Assembly (NCBI RefSeq): GCF_029589435.1 | Contig: NZ_JARRAG010000006.1 | Span: 1 to 64,000 of the forward strand | Source of the DNA: Paludisphaera mucosa | GTDB taxonomy: Bacteria; Planctomycetota; Planctomycetia; Isosphaerales; Isosphaeraceae | Direction: 5' to 3' | DNA: 64,000 nucleotides | In this document: positions 42,149 to 52,500 of the stretch, in pieces | Numbering within the stretch: position 1 is the first letter of the stretch | How the letters are laid out: every line of letters begins with the position of its first letter | The notes under the pieces: model-generated | The model's database searches: none | What the model saw: only the letters and a program-made list of their open reading frames with translations | What the model was told of the DNA's origin: nothing | Position numbers and translations under genes: made by a program

Positions 42149-42612
42149 TGGTTGTCCCGGTGACTCGCGTGGCACGATTTGCAACTTTTCCCCGCCGCGG
42201 CGAAAGAAGCCTCGAGTCCCCTGAGAGAGTCGGGCGAGCGTTGACCGCCGTGCTTCGACATCGACTCGCAGAGGCCGTTCGCGAGATTCTCGGCCGATGC
42301 CATCTGCTTGAGGAACTCCTCGCCCTTGGCTTTCGACTCAGGCAGCCGAGACGACTCGCGATACAGCTCCAGCAGTTGCAGGGCCTCGGCCGTCGGGTCG
42401 ACGTTCGGATGGTCGGCGGGCGGCTTGAACCCGGTCTTCTGGATGGCCTTTAGGGCGTCCCATCGCTCGTCCACCTTGACCATCATCTCGACCAAGGCGG
42501 GGACCTCCGAACGTTCGGGCAGTTCGGCCCCCGCAGCCGTTAGCTCCTCCGCCGTGGCAACTCGGCGGACTTCGACTTCCTCACGACTCCGACCCTCCTC
42601 TCCCGGGGTCGG
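42149..42612 (-). pseudogene. Haem-c protein remnant truncated by the IS5 element
   Basis: The minus-strand frame gives VPALVEMMVKVDERWDALKA, then EALQLLELYRESSRLPESKA, SLRGLEASFAAAGKS and the haem site CKSCHASHRD. The helical pattern with a C-terminal CxxCH resembles cytochrome c prime-like proteins. The IS5 right end follows at once, replacing any natural tail. Upstream the frame stays open only to the TAG that ends the kinase gene at 42613, and no good start is seen. It may be the remains of a gene cut on both sides. Confidence 0.55.
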
Positions 42613-45600
42613 CTATCGCACCGCCGGTCTCAAATGCGACGGACTCGATTCCGGGGTTAAGGGCGTGTTTCGGCTGATGAGCTTGGAGTAGATCTCGTCA
42701 AAATATGCGGCGAACTCGAGGATCCTGGACCTGGCCGCATCGCCTTCGCTCCGTGCGAGAGATCGATCGAAGCATTGCAACGCACGATCGGTTCGCCCAT
42801 TCAAGGCATTGGCGACGGCGAGTTTCGCAAAAGGGTCAGTGAGCCGCATGGCCTCATCCATCGGCAACAAGACGTTGAGGCTGGATGCGGCCGAGACGCG
42901 GAGGCGGGCCGGCGACTCCTTGATCGGCAGTCGGAGGATCAGCGGCTGGCTCTCGGGGGTTGATGGCTCGGTGTTCGTATCCGACAGGAGCACGCGGCGG
43001 ATGATTTCGGTCGAAGGATTCGGGGCCTTTTCGACTAGCTGCTCGAAGACGGCTCTCCTCGATTGATCGAGAACTCGTATGCGAAAATGTGTCATTCGCT
43101 GCACGAGGTCGAACTCGACTCGATTCCAGACGACGATCCGGTCGATCGCCTGTTCGCCGCCGAGATCGACTTCCCACCAGGGCTCCGCTTCGCCCCCGGA
43201 GTGGGCGTAGGGATTTCCCTGATCATTGCCGGTCGTGTTGCCGTCCACGGCACGCTCGGCCACCAGGCGATCGTCGTAATTGCTGGATTGCCGAGCCGCT
43301 TTACTCGCCGCGACGTTCTGGTCGCCGTGGAACACTTGCAGTTCGGCCAGGTTGATGATTTTCATGGCACCGTCTTTGGGGTGCCTCGGGAACTGGGCGT
43401 TGTCCCCGGGCAGGTCGAGCCGAACGAATCGGCCTCGGAGGGCCTCGGAGCGGGAAGACGCCGCGCTCGCCGCCACGACCTGGCATTCATCGGGGAAGTG
43501 GGCTCCTACGGCGGTGCCCGGCTCCTGGACGCCCGTCTCGATTCGTAGCGCTCGGGCCGGCCCGGGGCCGGGGTGCCAGCGAATCGTGTGTGCACCGGTC
43601 GCCGACGGTGCCTCGACGAGGACCGATCCGTCTTCCAACTCCTTCAGCCTCGCGCCCTCCTCTGAGGTCGACTCCGATGGTTTGAGGACCGTCCATCGGC
43701 TCGCGTTCGACGATTTCCATTGCTGAAAGAGCGCTTGAGCCAGGGATTCCGCCGATTTCGGGTCGCTGGGATCTTTCGCGAGCGCCTCGTCGAAGTACGC
43801 GAGCATCTCTCGCTCGAAGTCACGAGCCGCGGTCGCGTCGCCCGCGTTCTCGAGGACTTCGATGTGCAGGATTCGGAGCTGGGCGTTTCCCGGGTCCCTC
43901 GCGATCGCGGCGGCGAATACCTCGGCCGCTACGTCCCATCGGCCGTCCCCGGCCAGGATCTTGGCTCGTTCCAGGGCGTCGGTCGCGGTGTTCAGGCGCC
44001 TCAGCATCTCAACCTTATTCCGGTAGCGGACGTCGTGCTCCGCGATCAGGGTGGACGGGAGGGGCGCTGCATTCCAGATGAAAGCCTTGAAATCGAACCC
44101 GCCGGATACGATCAGGTTCCCGTCGGGGCTGAAGCCCAGGCTGAGCACGCCCGCGACGTGCCCGCGAAGCGTGAAGAGATCCTGGCCCGTCTTCATGTCC
44201 CAAAGCTTCAAGGACCGATCGAAGCTCGCCGTCGCGAGCCGACGGCCGTCCGGGCTGAACGCCATCGCGACGACGTCGGCCGTGTGGCCGGTCAGGTTGT
44301 GGACGACCCGGCCCGTCGCCGCTTCCCGGATCAAGATCGAGCTCTTGGCGAATTCCTTGCTGCGCGAAACGACCGCGCCGTCCGAGGCGGCGAGTTGAGC
44401 GACCAGCCTCCCGTCCGGGCTCGTGACGACCTCGTCCACGCGGGCCTCCGGATCTCGGAAGCCGGGCCCTCCGAGGATGTAATCCTCCGGCAGCCGGGCG
44501 AAGCTCATCCCGGCCAGCGAGTCGTCGATATCGCCGGTGAAGGGATCCCATCCCCGAGCGACCTCGGGGCCTTCCGGCATCACCTTGGCGAGCACGCGAA
44601 GCCCGTCGGCGCGGAACGCGAACCGCGTCGTCAGCCCGGGGTGGTCGACGACGACGGGCCGGCTGGTTTTAAGGTTCCAGAATCGGATCGACCCGTCGAG
44701 GCTGCCCGTGCAGAACTCGCGACCGTCGGGCCGGAAGGCCGCCGCCTGGACGAAATCGGGGTGGCCGTGGAATGCGTCCAACAGCCGGCCGGTCGGGACG
44801 TCCCAGAGCCGAACTCCGCGGTCCTCGCTCGTGCTGACAAGGGTGCGGCCGTCGGGCCCGAAGGCGAGGCTCAGGACGAACCCACGATGCCCGAAGAGGG
44901 TCGCCGCCTCGGTGCCGGTCGCGGCGTCGCGAAGCTTGACCGTGCGGTCCCAGCCGCCGGTGGCGATCCACTTGCCGTCAGGGCTATAGGCGACGGCGTA
45001 GACCCATTTTTCGTGCCCCTTCAGGTCCTGGACCTTGCGGGCAGCTTCGATGTCCCAAACTTCGACCACGTTCGAGCCCGCGACGGCCAGCCGTTTCCCG
45101 TCGGGGTGGTACGCGACCTTGTTGACCCCGTGATGCAGGCTCGCGAAAGCCTTGATCGCCTCTCCCGAATTCACGTCCCAGATCTTCACGTGGCCCGTCT
45201 GGGTGTGGCTGTAGTATCCGTACCCCACGGCGATCGACTTGCCGTCCGGGCTGAAGGCGGCGCTCATCGAATCCAGTCCCGGATCCGTCAGGCTCCACAG
45301 CACCCGCCCCGTGTCCACGGCCCAGACGACCGTGAGGCCGTCCGAGCAGGCCGCCGCGAGCATCCTGCCGTCTGGGCTGACCGCCACGTCTCGAACGACC
45401 CCCTTGGCGCCGGCCAACGTTCTCAGCGGCCGCCCCGTGACGCTCTCGCGAATCTCGACGATCGGAGCCGTATCGGCGGGGTATCCGAATGTCGGCGAAC
45501 CCGCGCCCACGGCGAGCCAGGCCCCGTCGGGGCTGTACGCCAGCGCGTTGCAACTCGCACCCGCGACGTCGACTGTCAGTCGATCGGCGTTGCAGAGCCG

Positions 45601-47367
45601 CTCGACGTAATTCCATTCCCAGCCTCGACGCTCGGGGGCGCAGCCGTGCAACAGGTCCTCGGCCAGGGCGACGTTGTCGTCCTGCAGTTCGCGGTAAGCC
45701 CGGCCGACGCGGTTGACGTAGTCCTCGCGGGCGAGTTGCTCGGCCTTCTCCAGGGCGATCCGCTCTTGCTCCTGCGCCCGATCTCGCGCCTTCGTCTCGC
45801 TCTCGGCCAGCGTTTGCGCGTCTCGCTCTTTTGCGCGCGCGAACGTTGCATTCCGCTCGGCGCGTGACCACAACATCGCCATGACGACGAACCCGACGAC
45901 CAGCACCGCGGCGAGCGCGCCGCCCAACGCGGCGATTGCCGGATTGCGCCGCGCCCAGCGCCAGTAGCGTTCCGAGACGCCGACCCGCCGCGCCTCGAGC
46001 GGCTGGTCGTCGAGGAAGCGGCCGAGGTCTTCGGCCAGGGCGTCGGCCGAGCGATAGCGCCCGGCCGGGTCCTTGTCGATCGCCTTCAGGACGATCGTCT
46101 CCAGGTCGCGGGGGATTCTGGGGTCGAGCGACCGGGGCCGGGGCGGCTCCTCGTTCTGGATGCGCTCGATGAGCTCGAGCCGATCGGTCGCCTGGTGGGC
46201 CGGGCGCAAGGTCAGCAGCTCGTAGAGGGTCAGCCCCAGGGCGTAGACGTCGGCGCGGCCGTCGCCCTCGCCGCGGAACCTTTCGGGGGCCATGTAGCGG
46301 AGCGTGCCCAGGATATCGCCGGTGGCCGTCAGGCCGTCGTCGTCGGCCTTGGCCAGCCCGAAGTCGGCGATCCAGACGACTCCCGCGGTGTCGAGGAGCA
46401 GGTTGGACGGCTTGACGTCGCGGTGGACGATGCCGCGGGCGTGGGCGTATGCGAGCCCCTGCGCCGTCTGGCGGCCGATCTGGGCCACGCTCCGGAAGTA
46501 CGGAGTCCGGCGGCCGGATGAGTCGACCGACGAGACCGCCGCTCCGCCCGGGAGGACCGCCGACCCCGTCGATGCGGCCGGCGGTGCGACCTCGGCCGGC
46601 GGCCGGTCGACGGCCAGCGACTCGAGTCCCGCCCAGGTCGCTTCCGCGCGGAAGGAACCGGGACCGGCGGCTTCTGCGAACGATCCGGCGGCCTCCATCG
46701 ATTGGGCCCCCAATCGGCCCTTCCACAGCGATTGGGCCACCTGTCCGAACTCTCGATCCCGAGGGACCGCCGCGGCGACGCTCGCGGCCTCCGTCCCCTC
46801 GACGGCCGCCCCGGCCGCCGGCCCGTCGTCGCCCGCGCGCAGCCGGGCCAGCTCGTCGATGACGTGGTCGAGCCCCTGGCCCTGGATGAACTGCATGGCA
46901 TAGAAGGCGATCTCGCCTTCGCGGCCTACCTCGAAGACCGGCACGATGTTCGTGTGGTGTAGCCTGGCCGCGGCCTTGGCCTCGCGGCGGAACCGTTCCA
47001 GGGCCTTGGGGTCGCGCGCGATGTGATGAGGCAGGACCTTCAGGGCGACCCGGCGGCCCAAGCTGACTTGCTCGGCCTCGTAGACCACCCCCATCCCGCC
47101 GCGGCCGATCTCCCGGACGATGCGGTAGTCGCTGAGCTGCATCGGCCCGACGCGCCGGGGCGGCGGGTCGGCCGAGGGAACGCGATCGATGGACAGGTCC
47201 TGCTCGATCCTCACCAAGGCCGGCAGCAGCTCGCGGATCTGCTCGGCTAGCTCGGGGTGCAGGGCGGCGAGCCCTTCGACGCTCGGCCGCTCGCCGGCGC
47301 GGTAGCGGGCGAGGAACGACTCGGCCAGGACTTCGAAGGGGTCTCGATCGTTTCCCGGATTCGTCAC
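42613..47367 (-). CDS. Giant Ser/Thr protein kinase with WD40 repeats and a discoidin-like domain
   Basis: 1,584 residues, start GTG 47367, overlapping the sigma stop by 4 bases (GTGA). Kinase domain about 75-460: GRGGMGVVYEAEQVSLGRRV, HRDVKPSNLLL, WIADFGLAK. A long low-complexity insert of about 130 residues lies between the hinge (AMQFIQGQGLDHVIDEL) and the catalytic loop. A membrane helix GGALAAVLVVGFVVMAMLW and a coiled coil follow. From about 600 to 1,130 are WD40 repeats (for example VYAVAYSPDGKWIATGGWDR). A region near 1,360-1,480 has a discoidin (F5/8C)-like pattern (AERAVDGNTTG, WWEVDLGGEQAIDRIVVWNR). Likely outward sensing through WD40 and carbohydrate- or lipid-type binding domains. 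Confidence 0.9.
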   Translation of the reverse strand: MTNPGNDRDPFEVLAESFLARYRAGERPSVEGLAALHPELAEQIRELLPALVRIEQDLSIDRVPSADPPPRRVGPMQLSDYRIVREIGRGGMGVVYEAEQVSLGRRVALKVLPHHIARDPKALERFRREAKAAARLHHTNIVPVFEVGREGEIAFYAMQFIQGQGLDHVIDELARLRAGDDGPAAGAAVEGTEAASVAAAVPRDREFGQVAQSLWKGRLGAQSMEAAGSFAEAAGPGSFRAEATWAGLESLAVDRPPAEVAPPAASTGSAVLPGGAAVSSVDSSGRRTPYFRSVAQIGRQTAQGLAYAHARGIVHRDVKPSNLLLDTAGVVWIADFGLAKADDDGLTATGDILGTLRYMAPERFRGEGDGRADVYALGLTLYELLTLRPAHQATDRLELIERIQNEEPPRPRSLDPRIPRDLETIVLKAIDKDPAGRYRSADALAEDLGRFLDDQPLEARRVGVSERYWRWARRNPAIAALGGALAAVLVVGFVVMAMLWSRAERNATFARAKERDAQTLAESETKARDRAQEQERIALEKAEQLAREDYVNRVGRAYRELQDDNVALAEDLLHGCAPERRGWEWNYVERLCNADRLTVDVAGASCNALAYSPDGAWLAVGAGSPTFGYPADTAPIVEIRESVTGRPLRTLAGAKGVVRDVAVSPDGRMLAAACSDGLTVVWAVDTGRVLWSLTDPGLDSMSAAFSPDGKSIAVGYGYYSHTQTGHVKIWDVNSGEAIKAFASLHHGVNKVAYHPDGKRLAVAGSNVVEVWDIEAARKVQDLKGHEKWVYAVAYSPDGKWIATGGWDRTVKLRDAATGTEAATLFGHRGFVLSLAFGPDGRTLVSTSEDRGVRLWDVPTGRLLDAFHGHPDFVQAAAFRPDGREFCTGSLDGSIRFWNLKTSRPVVVDHPGLTTRFAFRADGLRVLAKVMPEGPEVARGWDPFTGDIDDSLAGMSFARLPEDYILGGPGFRDPEARVDEVVTSPDGRLVAQLAASDGAVVSRSKEFAKSSILIREAATGRVVHNLTGHTADVVAMAFSPDGRRLATASFDRSLKLWDMKTGQDLFTLRGHVAGVLSLGFSPDGNLIVSGGFDFKAFIWNAAPLPSTLIAEHDVRYRNKVEMLRRLNTATDALERAKILAGDGRWDVAAEVFAAAIARDPGNAQLRILHIEVLENAGDATAARDFEREMLAYFDEALAKDPSDPKSAESLAQALFQQWKSSNASRWTVLKPSESTSEEGARLKELEDGSVLVEAPSATGAHTIRWHPGPGPARALRIETGVQEPGTAVGAHFPDECQVVAASAASSRSEALRGRFVRLDLPGDNAQFPRHPKDGAMKIINLAELQVFHGDQNVAASKAARQSSNYDDRLVAERAVDGNTTGNDQGNPYAHSGGEAEPWWEVDLGGEQAIDRIVVWNRVEFDLVQRMTHFRIRVLDQSRRAVFEQLVEKAPNPSTEIIRRVLLSDTNTEPSTPESQPLILRLPIKESPARLRVSAASSLNVLLPMDEAMRLTDPFAKLAVANALNGRTDRALQCFDRSLARSEGDAARSRILEFAAYFDEIYSKLISRNTPLTPESSPSHLRPAVR

Positions 47368-48008
47368 GGCCCGTCCTCCGAGCCCGCGCCGGGGAGCCCG
47401 GCCAGGATTTCCTTCAGTCGCGTCAGCGCCCGCGTGTAACGCTTGCTGGCCGCCGAGCTCTCCAGCCCGAGGGCCGCGGCGACGTCGCCGTTCGTCATCT
47501 GCTCGTAGTGGCGGAGGACCAAGATCTCGCGGTCGAGCGGGTCCATGCGATTGAGGGCCTCCTGGAGCCGGACCTTGCGCTCGGCTTTCTGCGCCGCCTG
47601 GCTGGGGCTGGTCAGCTTGCCCAGGAGCCGGGCCGCCAGGAGACCGGTGCTGGCCCCTGGCATCGCGCTTCGGTAGATCGACACCTCGCGACCGACGTCG
47701 CGTCCGGGCGCGCCGAGGTGCCGCCGATGTTGCTCCTGGACCCGCTGGCCGACCAGGAACCGGAGCCAGATGTAGAACGGGACGGACGGATCCCGGATGA
47801 ACTCCTCGAGCCGTCGCATCGCGTCGAGGTAGCCCTCCTGGATCACGTCCGAGGCGTCGATGCGGCCCCGGAGCCGGGGATCCAGCCTCAGCGCCACCAT
47901 CCGGCGCAGCCGGGATCGATAGCGATCGAGCAGTTCGACGATGGCTTCACGGTCGCCCGCCGCGGCGCGGGCGACCAGCTCGGGGATCTGTCCTGGGGGC
48001 GGCGACAT
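47364..48008 (-). CDS. Sigma-70-family sigma factor paired with the WD40 kinase
   Basis: 214 residues from ATG 48008 (MSPPPGQIPELVARAAAGDR). Region 2: DASDVIQEGYLDAMRRLEEF and FYIWLRFLVGQRVQEQHRRH. Region 4: LDREILVLRHYEQMTNGDVAAALGLESSAASKRYTRALTRLKEIL. The stop overlaps the kinase start (GTGA), implying translational coupling and a fixed ratio of the two products. The frame reads on upstream, but no homology is seen there. Confidence 0.88.
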   Translation of the reverse strand: MSPPPGQIPELVARAAAGDREAIVELLDRYRSRLRRMVALRLDPRLRGRIDASDVIQEGYLDAMRRLEEFIRDPSVPFYIWLRFLVGQRVQEQHRRHLGAPGRDVGREVSIYRSAMPGASTGLLAARLLGKLTSPSQAAQKAERKVRLQEALNRMDPLDREILVLRHYEQMTNGDVAAALGLESSAASKRYTRALTRLKEILAGLPGAGSEDGP

Positions 48009-48336
48009 ATCATTCACGATACTGATTCGTACTGCGAGTTCCAGCCGTTGGCGACAGATCACCTCGCCGATCCTCGCCCGGCCCCGCCCGATCGGCTCGA
48101 TCCGGTACCGACGGCTCCCCGATATTTCCGAATCCTGTCCTCGATCGTTGTCGACTCGCAGTACTGATGGCATGTCCGACGAGGGGACGGGACGGCCGGG
48201 GGCCATCGCCAGGGTCGGGATCGCAAGAGTCGCGTCGACGCGACGTGGGATCGCTCTGCGCGCCGTCGCCCCTCGAATTCGAAGACGACTGAGCATCCCA
48301 GAAATGCGCCAGCCCGGACCCACGAGGAGACTCATC
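48009..48336. promoter_or_regulatory. Divergent intergenic region with a spaced inverted repeat
   Basis: Lies between the sigma gene (minus) and the TIGR03032-like gene (plus). It holds GTACTGCGAG at 48029-48038 and its reverse complement at 48155-48164, each next to ACTGAT. This pair is a candidate for a DNA-looping regulator or for paired promoter elements. No clear -35/-10 boxes. Confidence 0.35.
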
Positions 48337-49482
48337 ATGACGACGGCCGTCGCCCCATCCGGACCGGAATTGGAACTGGCCCCCGCCGAAGCGGACGCCC
48401 CGCCGGCCTTGCGTGCCGTCCACACGCCCGGCTTCCCCGACCTGCTGCGACGGATCGGCTCGTCCTTGCTCGTCACCACGTACCAGGCCGGCAAGCTCGT
48501 GATGGTCCGCGGCGAGGGGGATCGCCTCAACACCCACTTCCGGACCTTCCCGGCGCCGATGGGCATGGCCCTCGACGGCGACCGCCTGGCCGTCGGCACG
48601 AGCATGCAGGTCTGGGAGTTCGTGAACGTCCCCGCGGTCGCCGCCAAGCTCGACCAGCCCGGGCGTCACGACGCCTGCTACCTGCCCCGCTCCTGCCACG
48701 TCACCGGCAACATCCAGGTCCACGAGATGGCCTGGGGCGCCGGTCGCGAGCTGTGGGTGGTGAACACGAGGTTCTCGTGCCTCTGCACTATCGACCCGTC
48801 GGCCAGCTTCACGCCCCGCTGGCGACCGCCGTTCGTCACGGCGCTGGAGCCCACCGACCGCTGCCACCTGAACGGCCTGGCGATGGTCGACGGCCGCCCG
48901 AAGTACGTCACGGCGCTGGGCGAGGCCGACGCGCCGGCCGGCTGGCGCGCGAACAAGGCGCGGGGCGGCGTCGTCCTGGACGTCGACTCGGGCGAGGTAA
49001 TCACGCGGGGGCTGTCGATGCCCCACTCGCCGCGATGGCACGGAGGCCGGCTCTGGGTCTGCGAGTCAGGCGCGGGGACGCTCGGGTTCGTCGACCCGAA
49101 CACGGGGAAGTACGAGCCGATCGCCCAGATCCCGGGCTTCACGCGCGGCCTGGAGTTCGCCGGGAACCTCGCCTTCGTCGGCCTCTCGCAGGTGCGCGAG
49201 AGCGCCGTGTTCAGCGGTCTCCCTATCACCGAACGGTTAGCGGCCGAGGAGCGGACCTGCGGAGTGTGCGTGATCGACGTCGCGACGGGTCAAGCGGTCG
49301 CCCTGCTGCGGTTCGACACCGGCGTCCACGAGGTGTTCGCCGTGGCGGTGCTGCCCGGCCAGCGCTATCCCGACCTGATCAACGACGACCCGAAGCTGCT
49401 GGAGAACTCATTCACGGTTCCGGATTCGGCGCTGGTCGACGCTCCGGTGTCGTTGCGGGGCGCGGCTGTTACGACGCGGTAA
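48337..49482 (+). CDS. TIGR03032-like (DUF4915) protein
   Basis: 381 residues from ATG 48337, with GAGGAG upstream. After a disordered start, the beta-propeller-like pattern includes SSLLVTTYQAGKLVMVR, VGTSMQVWEFVN, LPRSCHVTGNIQVHEMAWG, LWVVNTRFSCLCTID and HLNGLAMVDGRPKYVTALGE. This matches the TIGR03032 family of uncharacterised proteins. No signal peptide. In some genomes these occur with prolyl-hydroxylase-type and other secondary-metabolism genes; here the neighbour is a beta-helix protein and nothing links them. Confidence 0.85.
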   Translation: MTTAVAPSGPELELAPAEADAPPALRAVHTPGFPDLLRRIGSSLLVTTYQAGKLVMVRGEGDRLNTHFRTFPAPMGMALDGDRLAVGTSMQVWEFVNVPAVAAKLDQPGRHDACYLPRSCHVTGNIQVHEMAWGAGRELWVVNTRFSCLCTIDPSASFTPRWRPPFVTALEPTDRCHLNGLAMVDGRPKYVTALGEADAPAGWRANKARGGVVLDVDSGEVITRGLSMPHSPRWHGGRLWVCESGAGTLGFVDPNTGKYEPIAQIPGFTRGLEFAGNLAFVGLSQVRESAVFSGLPITERLAAEERTCGVCVIDVATGQAVALLRFDTGVHEVFAVAVLPGQRYPDLINDDPKLLENSFTVPDSALVDAPVSLRGAAVTTR

Positions 49483-49563
49483 CGTCCGCGCCCCAATCGA
49501 TCCTCGATCTTGTCTCCCCGATGTGACCGCCCCGAGAACCTTCAACCGGAGGATGAAAGCGCG

Positions 49564-52500
49564 ATGACTCGACCGAGCGCGAACGGACGGAAGCGAGACC
49601 GCGGTCGATTGCGGCCGACCTTGACGGCCCTGGAAGACCGCAAGCTGCTCTCGACGTTCACCGTCACCAACACCCTCGACGACGGCAGCGACGGCAGCCT
49701 GCGGTGGGCGATCGGCCAGGCGAATGCGAACTCTGGGCCGGACACGATCGACTTCTCCAACCTGTTCGACACGCCGCAGACCATCCCCCTGGGCGGCACC
49801 GAGCTCAGCCTGGCCGACACGACCGGCGCCACGAGGATCGACGGCCCGGCACCGGGCGTGACGATCGACGGCGGCTGGATGAGCGGGGTCTTCCGGATCG
49901 AGCCTTCGGCCGCGGCCTCCCTGTCGAATCTGAGGATCACCGGGGGGATGAATATCGGCGGCGCCGGCGTGCTGAACGCCGGCACGCTCACGATGACCGA
50001 CTGCACCATCAGCGGCAACCAATCCACCTTCTGGGGAGGTGCCGGCCTGTCCAACGCCGGCACGGCCACTCTGATGGGATGCACCATCAGTGACAACAGC
50101 GCCTATGCCTTCATCTATGGCGGAGGGGGCGTCTACAATAATTTCGGCAGTACGCTCTCGCTGACCAACTGCACCGTCAGCGGCAACAGCGTGACCGGTC
50201 GACGTCAGGGCACCGGCACCGGCCTCTACTCCCTGTACGGCGGCACGCTCTCGCTGACCAATTGCACCGTCAGCGGCAACGCCGATAGCGGCGTGGTCAT
50301 CCGAGGCAGCACGACCACGGCGGTCAACACGATCATCGCCGGCAATGGCTACGATTCGACCGACCTGGTCGGGCCGCTCACCCCGGCGAGCACCAACAAC
50401 CTGATCGCCGTCGACGCCCGCCTCGCCCCGTTGGGCGACTACGGCGGGCCGACGCGGACGATGCCCCTGCTCCCCGGCAGCCCGGCCATCGACGCCGGCA
50501 CCACCGCAGGCGCCCCGGCGACCGACCAGCGCGGCGTCGCCCGCGTCGGCGGCGTCGACGTCGGCGCCTTCGAGAGCCGCGGCTTCACGATCGTTGCGAC
50601 GTCCGGGGGCGGCCAGACGTCGGGCGGTGCCTTCGCCGCGCCGCTGGTCGCGACGGTCGCGGCCAACGACCCGACCGAGCCGGTCGCCGGCGGCCTGGTG
50701 ACCTTCTCCTCGCCGACGCCCGGGCCGGGCGCGATCTTCTCGGGCAATCCGGCGACGATCGGTGTCGACGGCACGGCGAGCGCCACCGCGTCGTCCAATT
50801 TCATCGGCGGGAGCTACTTCGTCACGGCCGTGGCCGCCGGGGTGTCGGGGACGGCATCTTTCGAGCTCACGAACGATGGATTGGTGTCCATCAAAGTCGT
50901 GGCCAGCGTCGCGGATCCGACTTTAGCCCTGGGCGTGTCGGGCCGGTTCTCGGCCGTCGGCGTCTTCGCCGACGGATCGACCGTCGACCTTACGAATTCG
51001 GTGACCTGGGCCTCGGCGGACGTGTCGGTGGCCGCGATCGGCGCCGACGGGTTGGCTACGGCCCTGGCCGTCGGCAGCACGGGGATCACGGCCTCCTTCG
51101 TCGGCATCACCAGCCCGGCCGACGTCCTGAGCGTGATCGCGCCCAGCTACGTGGTCGACACGGCCGACGACTCGTTCGGCTTCTACGACGGGACGACCAG
51201 CCTCCGCGAGGCGCTCGCCGGCGCCAACGCGGCCGCGGGCGGCCAGGCGATCACCTTCGACGCGGCGGCGTTCGCCACAGCCCGGACGATCGTCCTGGCC
51301 CTCGGCCGGCTCGAGTTCTCGGACGCGAGCGGTGCGACGACGATCGCCGGCCCGGCCGCGGGCCTGACGATCGACGCCGCCGGCGCGGGCCGGGTCTTCC
51401 AGGTCGACGAGTCGGCCGGGGCGTACCTGGACGGGCTGACGATCACCGGCGGCCGCGAGGCCGCGGGCGGCGGCGTGCTCAACCTGGGCGCGCTGACGAT
51501 GGTCGACTGCACGATCAGCGGCAACTCGACGTTCAACGGGTCCGGGGGTGGATTGCTGAACGCCTCGGGCGCGGCCACCCTGATCGGCTGCACGATCACC
51601 GGCAACAACGCCGCCGTGTATTTCATGTACGGCTACGGCGGCGGCGGCGTGATGAATCAGAACGGCACGCTCTCGCTGACCAACTGCACCATCGCCGGCA
51701 ACTCGGTATCCGGCTTCGGAGGCAGCGGCGGCGGCCTCAATTCGCTCAACGGGACGGCCACCCTGATCAACTGCACCGTCGCCGGCAATTTCTCGGGCGG
51801 CGTCGTTATCAACGATGCCACGGCCACGGCCGTCAACACAATTATTGCCGGCAATGACTATAACCTCTCCGGCTCGCTCGACCCCGCGAGCACCAACAAC
51901 CTGATCGCCGTCGACGCCCGCCTCGCCCCGTTGGGCGACTACGGCGGGCCGACGCGGACGATGCCCCTGCTCCCCGGCAGCCCGGCCATCGACGCCGGCA
52001 CCACCGCAGGCGCCCCGGCGACCGACCAGCGCGGCGTCGCCCGCGTCGGCGGCGTCGACGTCGGCGCCTTCGAGAGCCGCGGCTTCACGATCGTTGCGAC
52101 GTCCGGGGGCGGCCAGACGTCGGGCGGTGCCTTCGCCGCGCCGCTGGTCGCGACGGTCGCGGCCAACGACCCGACCGAGCCGGTCGCCGGCGGCCTGGTG
52201 ACCTTCTCCTCGCCGACGCCCGGGCCGGGCGCGATCTTCTCGGGCAATCCGGCGACGATCGGTGTCGACGGCACGGCGAGCGCCACCGCGTCGTCCAATT
52301 TCATCGGCGGGAGCTACTTCGTCACGGCCGTGGCCGCCGGGGTGTCGGGGACGGCATCTTTCGAGCTCACGAACGATGGATTGGTGTCCATCAAAGTCGT
52401 GGCCAGCGTCGCGGATCCGACTTTAGCCCTGGGCGTGTCGGGCCGGTTCTCGGCCGTCGGCGTCTTCGCCGACGGATCGACCGTCGACCTTACGAATTCG

